Shown: positions 45,134-54,851 of the stretch, one piece after another
How positions within the stretch are numbered: the stretch's first letter is position 1
How the letters are laid out: each line of letters opens with the position of its first letter
DNA from: Streptomyces misionensis
Lineage (GTDB): Bacteria > Actinomycetota > Actinomycetes > Streptomycetales > Streptomycetaceae
DNA: 64,000 nucleotides
Direction: 5' to 3'
Assembly (NCBI RefSeq): GCF_007896895.1
Contig: NZ_VOGW01000044.1
Coordinates: 1-64,000, forward strand
Made by a program: the position numbers and the translations under genes
Notes under the pieces: model-generated
Seen by the model: only the letters and a program-made list of their open reading frames with translations
What the model was told of the DNA's origin: nothing
Databases searched by the model: none

Positions 45134-45366
45134 GGACACCGTTCTCGTGGGCGCCGTCGAACCCGGGCTTCTCCGCCCTGCTCGCCGATCCGCCGGCCGT
45201 CCTCATCGGCGCCTCCGCAGAACAGCCGGCCCCACCGCTGCCCGGGGTGACGCCGGCCCCCGCCGGGCCGGGACGCCCTGGGCAAGGTGGCCCGGCCGGC
45301 AAGCATGTCTGCTCGGAGAAGCCGCTCGCCTCCACCTCCCGGAGGCGACCGAGCGCGTGCGCCAAG
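45134..45366 (+). pseudogene. decayed Gfo/Idh/MocA oxidoreductase fragment
   Basis: The phrase PAGKHVCSEKPLA at 45292-45330 is the signature of Gfo/Idh/MocA sugar oxidoreductases (AGKHVxCEKPLA). The next helix, LPEATERVRQ, continues in another frame from 45336. The preceding Rossmann part is unrecognisable except for a possible VGAVEPG-type segment. It is probably a remnant of a sugar dehydrogenase that once belonged to the neighbouring locus. Confidence 0.55.
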
Positions 45367-46575
45367 TCAGCGCAGCAGCAGCGCGGGATCGGCGTAGACG
45401 TGCTCGACGACCTGGCCCGCGGCGCCGAGTACGGCCGCGTTCTTGCCGAGCGAGGAGACCGCGACGGTCGGCACTTGTCCGTAGAGGCCGCCGGCGCGCA
45501 GCGCCGCCTCCACCGAAGGGGCCGTCCACGCGGCGAGCGCGGAGAAGATGCCGCCGAGCACGATCGAGTCCGGATCGAGCACCTTGACCACGGCCGTCAG
45601 CGCCCGGCCCAGGGCATCGCCCGCCCGCCGTACCGCCTCGATCGCCTCCCGGTCACCGGCGTCGAGCAGCGTCGTCAGCGCCGACAGCGGCTCCAACGAG
45701 CCCACGGCGGCGGCCGAGTCGCCGAGGCCGGCGGCCCGCAGGATCGCGTCCCGCCCCGCGACCCGCTCCAAGCAGCCGCGCGCGCCGCAGGCACACGGCT
45801 CGCCGGCCGGATCCACCTGGAGATGGCCGAGTTCCCCCGCGTAGCCGTGCGCCCCCTGGAACACCCGGCCGTCGAGCACCACGCCCGCGCCGACGCCTAT
45901 CTCCCCGGACACGTGCACGAAGTCGCCCAGCGTGGCATGCCCGGCGCCGAACCACAGTTCACCGAGCGCCGCCAGATTCGCCTCGTTCTCCGCCCCGGTC
46001 GGCAGCTTCAGCCCGGACAGGCCCAGGTCGGTGAAGTCCTCCGCCGGCACGTCACGCCAGGCGAAGTTGGGGGCACGGAGCATTCCGGCGCGGTCGACCA
46101 GGCCGGGCAGCGCGACGTTCGCACCGATCACCGGCAGGCCCTGCTCGTTCGCGGAGTCCACCGCCTGCCGGGCCAGCCGGGCCAGCGCGGCGGCGATCTC
46201 ACCGGGCTTGCGGTCGCGGTTGTCCGCCGCCACCAGGAGCCGGTAGCGCACCCGCCGGCCGAGGTCGAGCACGGCCGCGGCCAGGTAGTCGACGTTCACT
46301 TCGAGCCCGAGCCCCGCGGCGCCCGCGCCGTTGACTGCCACGCCGATACCCGGGCGGCCGCGGTCGCCCTCGTGCAGCATGTCCCCGTCGTGCACGAGGC
46401 CGGCCTCGGCGAGCACCGCGACGAGGTTCGAGACGGTGGTCTTGGTGAAGCCGGTGAGCACGGCGAGCCGGGCCCGGGTGACCGGCTGGTGCTCGGCGAT
46501 CACCCCGAGCAGAACGGCCAGGTTCCGTTCCCGCATCGAGGCATGACGGATGGGCTCGCGGATGTCCGGTGGCAT
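45367..46575 (-). CDS. xylR: ROK-family transcriptional repressor, XylR-like
   Basis: A 402-residue ROK repressor. The N-terminal winged helix (LLGVIAEHQPVTRARLAVLTGFTKTTVSNLVAVLAEAGLV) precedes the sugar-kinase-like fold with GVGAGVVLDGRVFQGAHGYAGELGH and the zinc motif CACGARGCLE. It is divergent from xylA, the standard arrangement in Streptomyces, so it should repress xylA until xylose binds. ATG 46575, or ATG 46536 (MRERNLAVL). Confidence 0.9.
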   Translation of the reverse strand: MPPDIREPIRHASMRERNLAVLLGVIAEHQPVTRARLAVLTGFTKTTVSNLVAVLAEAGLVHDGDMLHEGDRGRPGIGVAVNGAGAAGLGLEVNVDYLAAAVLDLGRRVRYRLLVAADNRDRKPGEIAAALARLARQAVDSANEQGLPVIGANVALPGLVDRAGMLRAPNFAWRDVPAEDFTDLGLSGLKLPTGAENEANLAALGELWFGAGHATLGDFVHVSGEIGVGAGVVLDGRVFQGAHGYAGELGHLQVDPAGEPCACGARGCLERVAGRDAILRAAGLGDSAAAVGSLEPLSALTTLLDAGDREAIEAVRRAGDALGRALTAVVKVLDPDSIVLGGIFSALAAWTAPSVEAALRAGGLYGQVPTVAVSSLGKNAAVLGAAGQVVEHVYADPALLLR

Positions 46576-46904
46576 GGGTCAAGGCTAGTGGAGGGGACCC
46601 CGCCGACCGCGCCGGCCTGCTGTGAAGCCGCTCGGGTCGGCCTGGCGCGGCTCCCGGCGGACGGGGCCCGGCACACGCAGGCGACGGCCGCGTATTTCGG
46701 CAACCACCTGGATTAATATCCGCCATGCCCGCGCCCATGGCCCTGGCCCGATCGGGTCGAGGGGGGTGTGGGGGCTCTGGAATCGGGTTCCGGTGGGTCG
46801 GTCGTCACGTTATGCCCGTGTTCCTTCCGATCTCGGGGTGGCGCGAACGGGGTCGCACCGGCCTCGCCCCTGCCCGCGATCGCGGTCGTCGGACAGGAGC
46901 GCGC
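46576..46904. other. 329-bp divergent xylR/xylA control region
   Basis: No gene is supported here. The one AT-rich spot is GGATTAATATCC at 46710-46721, with GGAT/ATCC ends. It is the best place for the promoter and ROK operator of this divergent pair. ACAGGAG before xylA is its ribosome binding site. Confidence 0.5.
46710..46721. promoter_or_regulatory. AT-rich operator candidate in the xylR/xylA gap
   Basis: GGATTAATATCC is a partial palindrome and the only AT-rich run in the gap. ROK repressors bind AT-rich inverted repeats. Confidence 0.35.
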
Positions 46905-48053
46905 ATGACGAGCTTTCAGCCCACTCCCGACGACCGGTTCTGCTTCGGACTGTGGACCGTCGGCTGGCAGGAGCGGGACCAGTTCGGCGAGGCGACCCGG
47001 GCGCCGCTGGACCCGGTGCGCACGGTGCACAGGCTGGCCGAACTCGGCGCCTGGGGCGTGACCTTCCACGACGACGACCTGCTGGCCGTCGAGCGCAACC
47101 GGGACGCCGCGATCGCCGCGTTCCGCAAGGCCCTGGACGAGACCGGCCTGGTGGTGCCCGCCGCCACCACGGACCTGTTCAAGCACCCGGTGTTCAAGGA
47201 CGGCGCCTTCACCTCCAACGACCGCGACGTGCGCCGCCACGCGATCCGCAAGGTGATGCGCAACCTGGACCTGGCGGCCGAACTCGGCGCGAAGACCTAT
47301 GTGTTCTGGGGCGGCCGGGAGGGCGCGGAGAGCGACGCGGCCAAGGACGTGCGCGTGGCGCTCGAACGCTTCCGCGAGGCGATCGACTACCTCGCCGGAT
47401 ACGTCAAGGAGCAGAACTACAAGATGCGCTTCGCCCTGGAGCCCAAGCCGAACGAGCCCCGCGGCGACATCCTGCTGCCGACCATCGGCCACGCCCTCGG
47501 CTTCATCTCCACGCTGGAGCACCACGACATGGTCGGGCTCAACCCGGAGGTCGGGCACGAGCAGATGGCCGGGCTCAACTTCGTGCACGGCATCGCCCAG
47601 GCCCTGTGGCAGGACAAGCTCTTCCACATCGACCTCAACGGCCAGCACGGTCCGCGCTACGACCAGGACCTGGTGTTCGGCCACGGTGACACCAAGAGCG
47701 CGTTCTTCCTCGTCGACCTGCTGGAGAGCAGCGGCTGGGACGGTCCGCGGCACTTCGACTACAAGCCCGGCCGCACCGAGGACGCCGAGGACGTGTGGGT
47801 CTCGGCCGAGGCGAACATGCGCACCTACCTGATCCTCAGGGAGCGCGCCCGGGCCTTCCGCGCCGACCCCGAGGTGCAGGAGGCCATGCGGGCCTGCCGG
47901 ATCGACGAGCTGGCCGTGCCCACCGTCGCGGCGGACGAGAGCCACGCGTCCCTGCGCGAGGAGGAGTTCGACGTCGAAGCCGCCCGCGACCGCGGCTACC
48001 ACTACTCCCGCCTCAACCAGCTGGCGGTCGAGCACATGCTCGGCAGCCGCTGA
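46905..48053 (+). CDS. xylA: xylose isomerase
   Basis: A 382-residue class I xylose (glucose) isomerase that converts D-xylose to D-xylulose with Mg or Mn. Metal and active-site sequences are [43 protein letters not shown] and [17 protein letters not shown]. The length matches the industrial Streptomyces enzymes (about 388 aa). ACAGGAG precedes ATG 46905. The xylulokinase gene xylB, normally next to it, is absent from this window. Confidence 0.97.
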   Translation: MTSFQPTPDDRFCFGLWTVGWQERDQFGEATRAPLDPVRTVHRLAELGAWGVTFHDDDLLAVERNRDAAIAAFRKALDETGLVVPAATTDLFKHPVFKDGAFTSNDRDVRRHAIRKVMRNLDLAAELGAKTYVFWGGREGAESDAAKDVRVALERFREAIDYLAGYVKEQNYKMRFALEPKPNEPRGDILLPTIGHALGFISTLEHHDMVGLNPEVGHEQMAGLNFVHGIAQALWQDKLFHIDLNGQHGPRYDQDLVFGHGDTKSAFFLVDLLESSGWDGPRHFDYKPGRTEDAEDVWVSAEANMRTYLILRERARAFRADPEVQEAMRACRIDELAVPTVAADESHASLREEEFDVEAARDRGYHYSRLNQLAVEHMLGSR

Positions 48054-48063
48054 GGCTCGGCCG

Positions 48064-48082
48064 GGCCGGGGGCTTCCCGGCC
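48064..48082 (+). terminator. xylA terminator candidate
   Basis: GGCCGGG and CCCGGCC form a 7-bp stem with a GGCTT loop, 11 nt after the xylA stop. A second hairpin (CGGGCCC-TGC-GGGCCCG, 48136-48152) lies further on. The rest of the gap to the deformylase gene is featureless. Confidence 0.5.
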
Positions 48083-48211
48083 GGGAGGTCACGAGGGGAC
48101 GGCGGGCGCGGTCCCCGGCGGCCCGCGCCCGCCTCCGGGCCCTGCGGGCCCGCGCCTACGCGGACCGAGCGCGGCGGTGCGACCGGTCTTCGGGGCGCGG
48201 GCGGCGGACGG

Positions 48212-48856
48212 TCACGGCAGCCGGAAGCCGAGGGCCTCGGCGGCCGTCTCCGGGGACGGCTGGGACCACAGCGCCGCGACCGCCTCGTTGGTGGACAGCG
48301 AGCGCAGGTCGGCGCGGTCGAGGTAGAGGACCCCGTCGAGGTGGTCCGTCTCGTGCTGGACGATCCGGGCGGGCCAACCGGTGAAGATCTCGTCCAGCGG
48401 GCGGCCGTGTTCGTCCTCGGCGCGCAGCCGTACCTCGGCGTGCCGCGCGACCACCGCCTGCCAGCCCGGCACGCTGAGGCAGCCCTCGAAGAACGCGGCC
48501 CGCGCGGTGCCGACCGGTTCGTAGGAGGGGTTGACCAGCACCCGGAAGGGCTGCGGGCGGCGGCCCCGGGCCGCGGCGATCTCCTCCGGCACCGGCGCCG
48601 GGTCCTCCAGGACCGCGATCCGCAGCTCCACGCCGACCTGCGGCGCGGCGAGGCCCACGCCCGGCGCGGCGTGCATGGTCAGGCGCAGGGCCTCGACGAA
48701 GCGGGCCAGCAGGGCGGGGCCCAGCTGGCCGTCGTACGGCTCGGTGGCGCGGCGCAGCACCGGCCGGCCGGCGGCGACGATGGGCAGGGGGCCGCCGGCG
48801 GCGAGGAGTTCCTCGACCCGTTCGGTGAGCGGCGCGTGATCACGGTCGGGTGCCAT
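48212..48856 (-). CDS. def: peptide deformylase
   Basis: A 214-residue deformylase that removes the formyl group from new proteins. The three motifs are present: GVGLAAPQ, EGCLSVPG and QHETDHLDG, giving the Cys and two His metal ligands. Streptomyces carry several deformylase genes; this one has an extended N-terminus and C-terminal tail. It is followed upstream by a TPR gene with about 45 bp between. Confidence 0.95.
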   Translation of the reverse strand: MAPDRDHAPLTERVEELLAAGGPLPIVAAGRPVLRRATEPYDGQLGPALLARFVEALRLTMHAAPGVGLAAPQVGVELRIAVLEDPAPVPEEIAAARGRRPQPFRVLVNPSYEPVGTARAAFFEGCLSVPGWQAVVARHAEVRLRAEDEHGRPLDEIFTGWPARIVQHETDHLDGVLYLDRADLRSLSTNEAVAALWSQPSPETAAEALGFRLP

Positions 48857-48902
48857 CGCGCCAGGATGCCACGGCGGCCCCGGGGCGCACGAGGCGCCCG
48901 GC

Positions 48903-49250
48903 TCACTGCTCGGCGAAGTCGCCGGCGAGCGCCGAGGCGATGCGCAGATGCTGCCGCGCCTCCTCGTGCCGGGACTGCCGTTCGAGCGTGCGGCCCAGCA
49001 TCAGCCGGGCGTAGTGCTCCACGGGGTCGCGGTCCACGATGGTCCGCAGCTCGGCCTCCGCACGGCGCAGCTGGGCCGAGTGGTAGTAGGCGCGCGCCAG
49101 CAGCAGCCGGGGCGCGGTCTGCTCCGGCACCTCCTCGACCAGCCCGGCCAGCACCCGCGCCGCCCCCGCGTAGTCCTTCGCGTCGAAGAACGCCCGCGCC
49201 CGCTCCCAGCGCTCGGCCGGCGTGCCGTGGTCGTAGTACTTGGTGTCCAC
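48903..49250 (-). CDS. small tetratricopeptide-repeat protein
   Basis: A 115-residue protein of two to three TPR helices (ARAFFDAKDYAGAARVLAGLVEE, PRLLLARAYYHSAQLRRAEAELRTIVDRDP, ARLMLGRTLERQSRHEEARQHLRIA). It is probably a scaffold or chaperone partner; the target is unknown. GTG start preceded by AAGGAGG. It lies divergent from dxs and in the same direction as the deformylase gene. Confidence 0.88.
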   Translation of the reverse strand: MDTKYYDHGTPAERWERARAFFDAKDYAGAARVLAGLVEEVPEQTAPRLLLARAYYHSAQLRRAEAELRTIVDRDPVEHYARLMLGRTLERQSRHEEARQHLRIASALAGDFAEQ

Positions 49251-49414
49251 TGGTGACCTCCTTCGCCGCTCACAACCGAGCCGGGTAGTTCAATATTCCA
49301 CTACCTTGGCGGCCGCCGTCCCCCGCCCGGATTCGGCCGAATCCGCAGTCGATCGACGCGGCCGTGCCAGTGTGGAGCGCCCCCGCCACCCGCAGCGCCG
49401 AAGGAGATTGACGC

Positions 49415-51313
49415 ATGGGCGTTCTGGAGACGATCCACGGCCCGCAGGACCTGAAGAAGCTCGACGCCGGCGACCTGGGGACGCTGGCCGACGAGATCCG
49501 CGCGTTCCTCGTCGACGCCGTCTCCCGCACCGGCGGCCACCTGGGGCCGAACCTGGGCGTGGTCGAGCTGACCATCGCGCTGCACCGGGTCTTCGACTCG
49601 CCCAGGGACCGCATCGTCTTCGACGTCGGCCACCAGACCTATGTGCACAAGCTGCTGACCGGCCGCCAGGACTTCTCCGGGCTCCGCAAGGAGGGCGGTC
49701 TGTCCGGGTATCCGAGCCGCGCCGAGTCGCCCCACGACATCGTGGAGAACCAGCACGCCTCCGCCGCCCTGAGCTGGGCCGACGGCATCGCCAAGGCCGA
49801 CCGGCTGGCCGGCCGCCGGGACCGCTCGGTGGTCGCGGTGGTCGGCGACGGGGCGCTCACCGGCGGGATGACCTGGGAGGCGCTGAACAACATCGCCGCC
49901 GACAAGACGCTCCCGCTGGTCATCGTCGTCAACGACAACGGCCACTCGTACAACCCCACCATCGGCGGACTCGCCACCCATCTGGCCGCCCTGCGCACGA
50001 CGGACGGCTACGAGCAGTTCCTGGAGCGCACCAAGGCCGTCCTCGACCGCACCCCGATCGTCGGCCGCTCGGTCTACGACGCGCTGCACGGCGCGAAGAA
50101 GGGCCTGAAGGACTTCATCGCCCCGCAGGGCATGTTCGAGGACCTCGGCCTCAAGTACGTCGGCCCGATCGACGGCCACGACACCGAGGCGCTGGAGTCG
50201 GCGCTGGCCCGCGCCAAGCGGTTCGGCGGGCCGGTCATCGTGCACTGCATCACCGAGAAGGGCCGCGGTTACAGCTTCGCCGAGGAGTCCGAGGAGCGCT
50301 TCCACCAGGTCAAGGTGATCGACCCCGAGACCGGCAGGCCGGTCTCCGTCTCCGGCAGGGACTGGACCACCGTCTTCGGCGAGGAGATGGTCCGGCTCGG
50401 CGCCGAGCGCGACTACATCGTGGCGATCACGGCGGCCATGCAGCGCTCCACCGGCCTCGGGCCCTTCGCCGAGCGGTTCCCCGACCGGTTCTTCGACGTC
50501 GGCATCGCCGAGCAGCACGCGGCGGCCTGCGCGGCCGGCCTCGCCACGGCCGGACTGCACCCCGTGGTCGCGGTGTACGCGACCTTCCTCAACCGGTGCT
50601 TCGACCAGCTGCTGATGGACGTGGCCCTGCACCGCTGCCCGGTCACCTTCATGCTCGACCGGGCCGGCATCACCGGTGACGACGGCGCCTCGCACAACGG
50701 CATGTGGGACATGGCCGTGCTCCAGGTGGTACCGGGCCTGCGCATCGCCGCGCCGCGCGACGCCGGACAACTGCGCGCCCAGATGCGTGAGGCCGTCGAG
50801 GTGGCGGACGGGCCCACGGTGGTCCGCTACTCCAAGGGCACGGTCGGCCCCGAGGTGCCCGCCGTCGGCACCGTGGCCGGCATGGACGTGCTGCGCGGCT
50901 CTGCCGAGGACGGCCGCGACGTGCTCGTCGTGTCCGTCGGCGCGCTCGCCCCGATGTGCCTCGAAGTCGCCGACCGGCTCGCCGAGCAGGGCATCGGCAC
51001 GACCGTGCTGGACCCGCGCTGGATCAAGCCGGTGAACGCGGCGCTGCCCGGCATCGCCGCCCGGCACCGGCTCGTGGTGACCGTCGAGGACGGGGTGCGC
51101 GCCGGGGGCGTCGGCGCCGCCGTCGCCCAGGCCCTGCGGGACGCCGAAGTCGACGTAGCGGTACGGGACTTCGGCGTGCCCGTCGAGTTCCTCGAACATG
51201 CCGAGCGCGACCGGGTGCTGGCCCGCGTCGGCCTGACGGCGGCGGACATCGCCCGCCGGGTCTCCGGCGTCTTCGCGGGCCTCGGCCGCGACGAGATGGT
51301 CTTCCCCGGCTGA
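49415..51313 (+). CDS. dxs: 1-deoxy-D-xylulose-5-phosphate synthase
   Basis: A 632-residue thiamine-diphosphate enzyme that joins pyruvate and glyceraldehyde 3-phosphate, the first step of the MEP isoprenoid pathway. The TPP-binding motif [16 protein letters not shown] is at about 148, the transketolase central domain follows ([20 protein letters not shown]), and the C-terminal domain closes with [21 protein letters not shown] precedes the ATG. Streptomyces often have a second dxs; copy number cannot be seen here. Confidence 0.97.
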   Translation: MGVLETIHGPQDLKKLDAGDLGTLADEIRAFLVDAVSRTGGHLGPNLGVVELTIALHRVFDSPRDRIVFDVGHQTYVHKLLTGRQDFSGLRKEGGLSGYPSRAESPHDIVENQHASAALSWADGIAKADRLAGRRDRSVVAVVGDGALTGGMTWEALNNIAADKTLPLVIVVNDNGHSYNPTIGGLATHLAALRTTDGYEQFLERTKAVLDRTPIVGRSVYDALHGAKKGLKDFIAPQGMFEDLGLKYVGPIDGHDTEALESALARAKRFGGPVIVHCITEKGRGYSFAEESEERFHQVKVIDPETGRPVSVSGRDWTTVFGEEMVRLGAERDYIVAITAAMQRSTGLGPFAERFPDRFFDVGIAEQHAAACAAGLATAGLHPVVAVYATFLNRCFDQLLMDVALHRCPVTFMLDRAGITGDDGASHNGMWDMAVLQVVPGLRIAAPRDAGQLRAQMREAVEVADGPTVVRYSKGTVGPEVPAVGTVAGMDVLRGSAEDGRDVLVVSVGALAPMCLEVADRLAEQGIGTTVLDPRWIKPVNAALPGIAARHRLVVTVEDGVRAGGVGAAVAQALRDAEVDVAVRDFGVPVEFLEHAERDRVLARVGLTAADIARRVSGVFAGLGRDEMVFPG

Positions 51314-51357
51314 GCCGTCCCACCGGCGGCGGCCCGCGCAGGACCGCCGCCGACGGC
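51314..51357. terminator. bidirectional hairpin terminator
   Basis: GGCGGCGG and CCGCCGCC form an inner stem, extended by GCCGTC and GACGGC across a small bulge. It fills the whole gap between the convergent dxs and XdhC genes. Confidence 0.65.
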
Positions 51358-51362
51358 CGGCG

Positions 51363-52487
51363 TCAGCGGTGGATGGGCAGCGGTGTCGTCTCGGTCAGCC
51401 GCCGCCCCGTCCCGCCCCATCGCAGCGCGATGATCTCCGCCATGATGGCGACCGCCGTCTCCTCGGGGGTGCGGGCGCCCAGGTCCAGGCCGATGGGCGC
51501 GGACAGCCGGGAGAGTTCGGCCTCGCTCATGCCCTCCTCGCGCAGCCGCCGCAGCCGGTCCTCGTGCGTACGGCGGCTGCCCATCGCGCCGATGTAGCGG
51601 GCCCGGGTGCGCAACGCCCGCCGGAGCAGGGGCACGTCGAACTTCGGGTCGTGGGTGAGGACGCAGATCACCGTGTTCTCGTCCACCTCCGCCGACTCCA
51701 GGTACCGGTGCGGCCAGTCGACCACCAGCTCGTCCGCGTCCGGGAAGCGCCGGCGCGTGGCGAAGACCGGGCGGGCGTCGCACACGGTGACGTGGTAGCC
51801 GAGGAACTTGCCGATCCGGGCCACCGCGGAGGCGAAGTCGATCGCGCCGAACACCAGCATCCGGGGCGGCGGCGCGAAGGACTCCACGAACACGGCGAGG
51901 TCGTCGCGCCGCTCCTCGCCCGACCGCCCGAGCCGCACCACACCGGTGGCGCCCTGCGCCAGCAGCCCCTGCGCCCGTTCGGTCACCGCCGAATCCAGCC
52001 GGGCGTCCCCGAGCGTGCCCTCCGTGCCGGAGGGGGTGACGATCAGCTGCCCGGCCGGGGCCCTCGTGGGCTCGGGCTCCGCACCGCCCCCCTCGACGGG
52101 CAGCGGCGACACCACCGCCACCGGCCGGCCCGCGCCGATCGCCGCCAGCACTCCGGGCAGCCCCGGGAAGCGGCCCGCACCCGCCGGCCGGACCAGGATC
52201 TCGATGATCCCGCCGCAGGTCAGGCCGACCGCCAGCGCGTCGTCGTCGCTCACCCCGTAGGTGACGAGGGCGGGCTCGCCGGTCCGCAGGACCTCGCTCG
52301 CCAGCTCGTACACCGCGCCCTCGACACAGCCGCCGGAGACGCTTCCGATCACCTCTCCGTCCTCGGCGACCGCCAGCGACGAGCCGGCCCGGCGCGGCGC
52401 CGACTTCCAGGTCCGCACGACCGTCGCCACCGCGAACCGCCTGCCCGACGCACTCCAGGAGGTAAGGCCCTGTGCGATGTCCCGCAT
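51363..52487 (-). CDS. xdhC: XdhC/CoxI-family molybdenum-cofactor insertion protein
   Basis: A 374-residue XdhC-type protein, which binds Mo cofactor and delivers it to xanthine or carbon-monoxide dehydrogenase-type enzymes. The N-terminal domain has the conserved GSVSGGCVEGAVYE and GLTCGGIIEI cysteines. The C-terminal Rossmann domain has VFGAIDFASAVARIGKFLGYHVTVCDARP. ATG 52487 follows GGAGG by 7 nt. The target enzyme genes are not in the window. Confidence 0.93.
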   Translation of the reverse strand: MRDIAQGLTSWSASGRRFAVATVVRTWKSAPRRAGSSLAVAEDGEVIGSVSGGCVEGAVYELASEVLRTGEPALVTYGVSDDDALAVGLTCGGIIEILVRPAGAGRFPGLPGVLAAIGAGRPVAVVSPLPVEGGGAEPEPTRAPAGQLIVTPSGTEGTLGDARLDSAVTERAQGLLAQGATGVVRLGRSGEERRDDLAVFVESFAPPPRMLVFGAIDFASAVARIGKFLGYHVTVCDARPVFATRRRFPDADELVVDWPHRYLESAEVDENTVICVLTHDPKFDVPLLRRALRTRARYIGAMGSRRTHEDRLRRLREEGMSEAELSRLSAPIGLDLGARTPEETAVAIMAEIIALRWGGTGRRLTETTPLPIHR

Positions 52488-52655
52488 CCGTGTGCCTCCT
52501 TCGGCAGCGCGCACCGCCGCCACACCGGACCGGATGTCTGTCCGCGGGCCGGTGCGGGCCGCACGGCACCCCGGTCAACGGCAGCTTAAGCGATCGGCAC
52601 CCGGCCCGGGATGTCGCCGAAGGAGGCCGGCGCCGCCCGTCCGGCCGTCCCGGTG

Positions 52656-53594
52656 TCAGCTGAAGGTGCGACGGTAGGTCTGGGGGCTGACGCCGGTGGT
52701 GCGTTTGAAACGGTCGCGAAAGGCGGTCGGCGAGCCGAAGCCGACCTGGGCGGCGATGCGTTCCACCGAGTGCTCGGTGGTCTCCAGGAGGTGCTGGGCC
52801 TGGCGGACGCGGGCCCGGTGCAGCCACTGGAGCGGGGTGCTGCCGGTCTGCTCGCGGAAGCGGCGGATCAGGGTCCGGGTGCTGGTCCCGGCGCGGGCGG
52901 CGATGTCCGCGAGGGCGAGGTCGCGGCCGAGGTTGTCCTGGAGCCAGGTGAGCAGCGGTTCGAGGGCGGAGCCTCCCGGAGCGGGCGCGTGGTCGTGCGC
53001 GATGAACTGGGCCTGCCCGCCCTCGCGCTCCAGGGGCATGACGGACAGCCGGGCGGCGTCGGCGGCGACGGCCGAGCCGTAGTCGCGGCGGATCATGTGC
53101 AGGCACAGGTCCAGGCCCGCCGCCGCGCCGGCCGAGGTGAGGAACTGCCCGTTGTCGACGTACAGGACGTCCGGGTCGACCTCGATCCGCGGGTGGGCGG
53201 CGGCCAGCAGGCCGGCGGCGGCCCAGTGGGTGGTGGCCCGCAGCCCGTCCAGCAGGCCGGTGGCGGCCAGCGGGAAGGTGCCCGTGCAGATGGACGCGAT
53301 ACGCGTGCCGTCCGCCGCGGCGGCGCGCAGCGCGTCGCACACCTCCCGGCCGGGCGAGACCTGGGGGGTGGCCGTACCGGGCACGATGACCGTGTCCGCG
53401 CCGTCGAGCCCGTCCAGGCCCCAGGGCGCGCGCAGCGCGAAGGCCCCGGCGTCGATCTCCGGCCGCTGCGCGCACACCCGGACCTGGTAGCCGGCGCGGC
53501 CGTCCGGGAGCCGGGTGCGGTTGAAGACCTCGATCGGGGTGGCGAGATCGAACGGGATCACCCGGTCCAGGGCGAGAACGGCGACGGTGAGCAT
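52656..53594 (-). CDS. GlxA-family AraC-type transcriptional regulator
   Basis: A 312-residue regulator with an N-terminal DJ-1/PfpI-like domain (VLALDRVIPFDLATPIEVFNRT; CTGTFPLAATGLLDG with the nucleophile-elbow cysteine) and a C-terminal AraC double HTH (DLALADIAARAGTSTRTLIRRFREQTG and VERIAAQVGFGSPTAFRDRFKRTTG). ATG 53594 gives the family start. It faces a gene for a free-standing DJ-1-type protein, so it probably controls that operon. Confidence 0.94.
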   Translation of the reverse strand: MLTVAVLALDRVIPFDLATPIEVFNRTRLPDGRAGYQVRVCAQRPEIDAGAFALRAPWGLDGLDGADTVIVPGTATPQVSPGREVCDALRAAAADGTRIASICTGTFPLAATGLLDGLRATTHWAAAGLLAAAHPRIEVDPDVLYVDNGQFLTSAGAAAGLDLCLHMIRRDYGSAVAADAARLSVMPLEREGGQAQFIAHDHAPAPGGSALEPLLTWLQDNLGRDLALADIAARAGTSTRTLIRRFREQTGSTPLQWLHRARVRQAQHLLETTEHSVERIAAQVGFGSPTAFRDRFKRTTGVSPQTYRRTFS

Positions 53595-53800
53595 GGCGCG
53601 ACGATACCCGCCCGCCGGACGGGAAATCCCCGCCCGGGCCTCCTGAAGCACCAGTTCACGGGCCATCTCCGAGGCTTGTCACTTTTCCGTTGAAGATCGT
53701 CGTCAATGCCACTGGGAGGCCCGGCGGCGGCCCGTTACGTTCGAGCCCTGCCCGGCGCTCGCCGGGCGTTCCCCCTGGCTCCGCTGGTGAAGGACCGCTC

Positions 53801-54490
53801 ATGCATGCCCAGATCGTCCTGTTCGACGGCTTCGATCCGCTCGATGTCATCGCCCCCTTCGAGGTGCTGTACGCCGGAGGCACCGCCGCGTCCGGCGCCG
53901 TCGGTGTGGAACTGGTCAGCGCTGAGGGACCGCGCGAGGTGGTCGCAGGCACCGGCGGGCTGACCTTGCGCGCCACCGCCGCCCTCGACCCCGCGCGGCC
54001 CGGCCTGGTCCTGGTCCCCGGCGCCTCGGGCCGCGTGGGCGAACCCGGTGAGGTCCCCGGCGACGACGCGGGCGACGGGCCGTGGCGGCAGGACGAGTTC
54101 ATCCCGGTCCTGCTCCGCCGCACCCTGGAGACCGAGCTGCCCGCGCTGCTGACGGCCGCCATGGAGAACCCCGAGGTGACGGTGAGCGCCGTGTGCGGCG
54201 GCTCCCTCGTCCTGGCCATGGCCGGCCTGCTGGAGGGCCGCCATGCCACGACCCACCACCTGGGCCTCGACCTGCTCGACGCGACCGGCGCCCACGCGGT
54301 GTCCGCCCGTGTCGTCGACGACGGCGACCTGGTCACCGGCGCGGGCGTCACCTCCGGGCTCGACCTGGCCCTGTACCTGCTGGAACGCGAGGTGGGCCCG
54401 CGCGTCGCACACGCCGTCGAGGAACTGTTCGCCCACGAGCGCCGGGGCACGGTCTGGCGCGCCCAGGGCCCGACGCCCGCCCGTTTCTGA
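53801..54490 (+). CDS. DJ-1/PfpI-family protein
   Basis: A 229-residue DJ-1 superfamily protein (glutamine-amidotransferase-like class I). The start MHAQIVLFDGFDPLDVIAPFEVL is typical, and the elbow cysteine is in SAVCGGSLVLAMAGLL followed by GRHATTHH. It may be an isonitrile hydratase-like enzyme or a chaperone; activity is unassigned. ATG 53801 with GAAGGA upstream. It heads a three-gene operon. Confidence 0.92.
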   Translation: MHAQIVLFDGFDPLDVIAPFEVLYAGGTAASGAVGVELVSAEGPREVVAGTGGLTLRATAALDPARPGLVLVPGASGRVGEPGEVPGDDAGDGPWRQDEFIPVLLRRTLETELPALLTAAMENPEVTVSAVCGGSLVLAMAGLLEGRHATTHHLGLDLLDATGAHAVSARVVDDGDLVTGAGVTSGLDLALYLLEREVGPRVAHAVEELFAHERRGTVWRAQGPTPARF

Positions 54491-54524
54491 TCCGTCCGCA
54501 CCCCCCGACAGAAGGAACACCCGC

Positions 54525-54851
54525 ATGTCCCCCGAAGGCACCTGGGACCTGACCATCGCCACCCCCGTCGGAAGGATCGAGGCCGTCACGCGCTTCCGGT
54601 ACGACGACGGTGTCCTCACCGGCACCGCCCAGGGCGCCGGCCAGGAGGTACCGCTCACCCACCTCGTGCGCGACGGCGACCGGCTCACCTGGCGGCAGTC
54701 CGTCACCAAGCCCCTGCGCCTCGACCTGACCTTCGCCGTCACCCTCGCCGGCGACACCCTCACCGGCACCTCCCGGGCAGGGCGCCTCCCGGCCTCCCGG
54801 GTCACCGGCGAACGCCGCGCCGAGCGGGCGGGGACGGGGCACCGACCGTGA
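54525..54851 (+). CDS. small conserved beta-rich protein of unknown function
   Basis: A 108-residue protein without membrane helices. Alternating strands (GTWDLTIATPVGRIEAVTRF, VLTGTAQGAGQEVPL, RLTWRQSVTKPLRLDLTFAVTLAGDTLTGTSRAG) suggest a small beta-barrel of lipocalin or similar type. AGAAGGA before ATG 54525. Its stop overlaps the next start (GTGA). It is the middle gene of the DJ-1 operon, which gives no clear function. Confidence 0.8.
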   Translation: MSPEGTWDLTIATPVGRIEAVTRFRYDDGVLTGTAQGAGQEVPLTHLVRDGDRLTWRQSVTKPLRLDLTFAVTLAGDTLTGTSRAGRLPASRVTGERRAERAGTGHRP

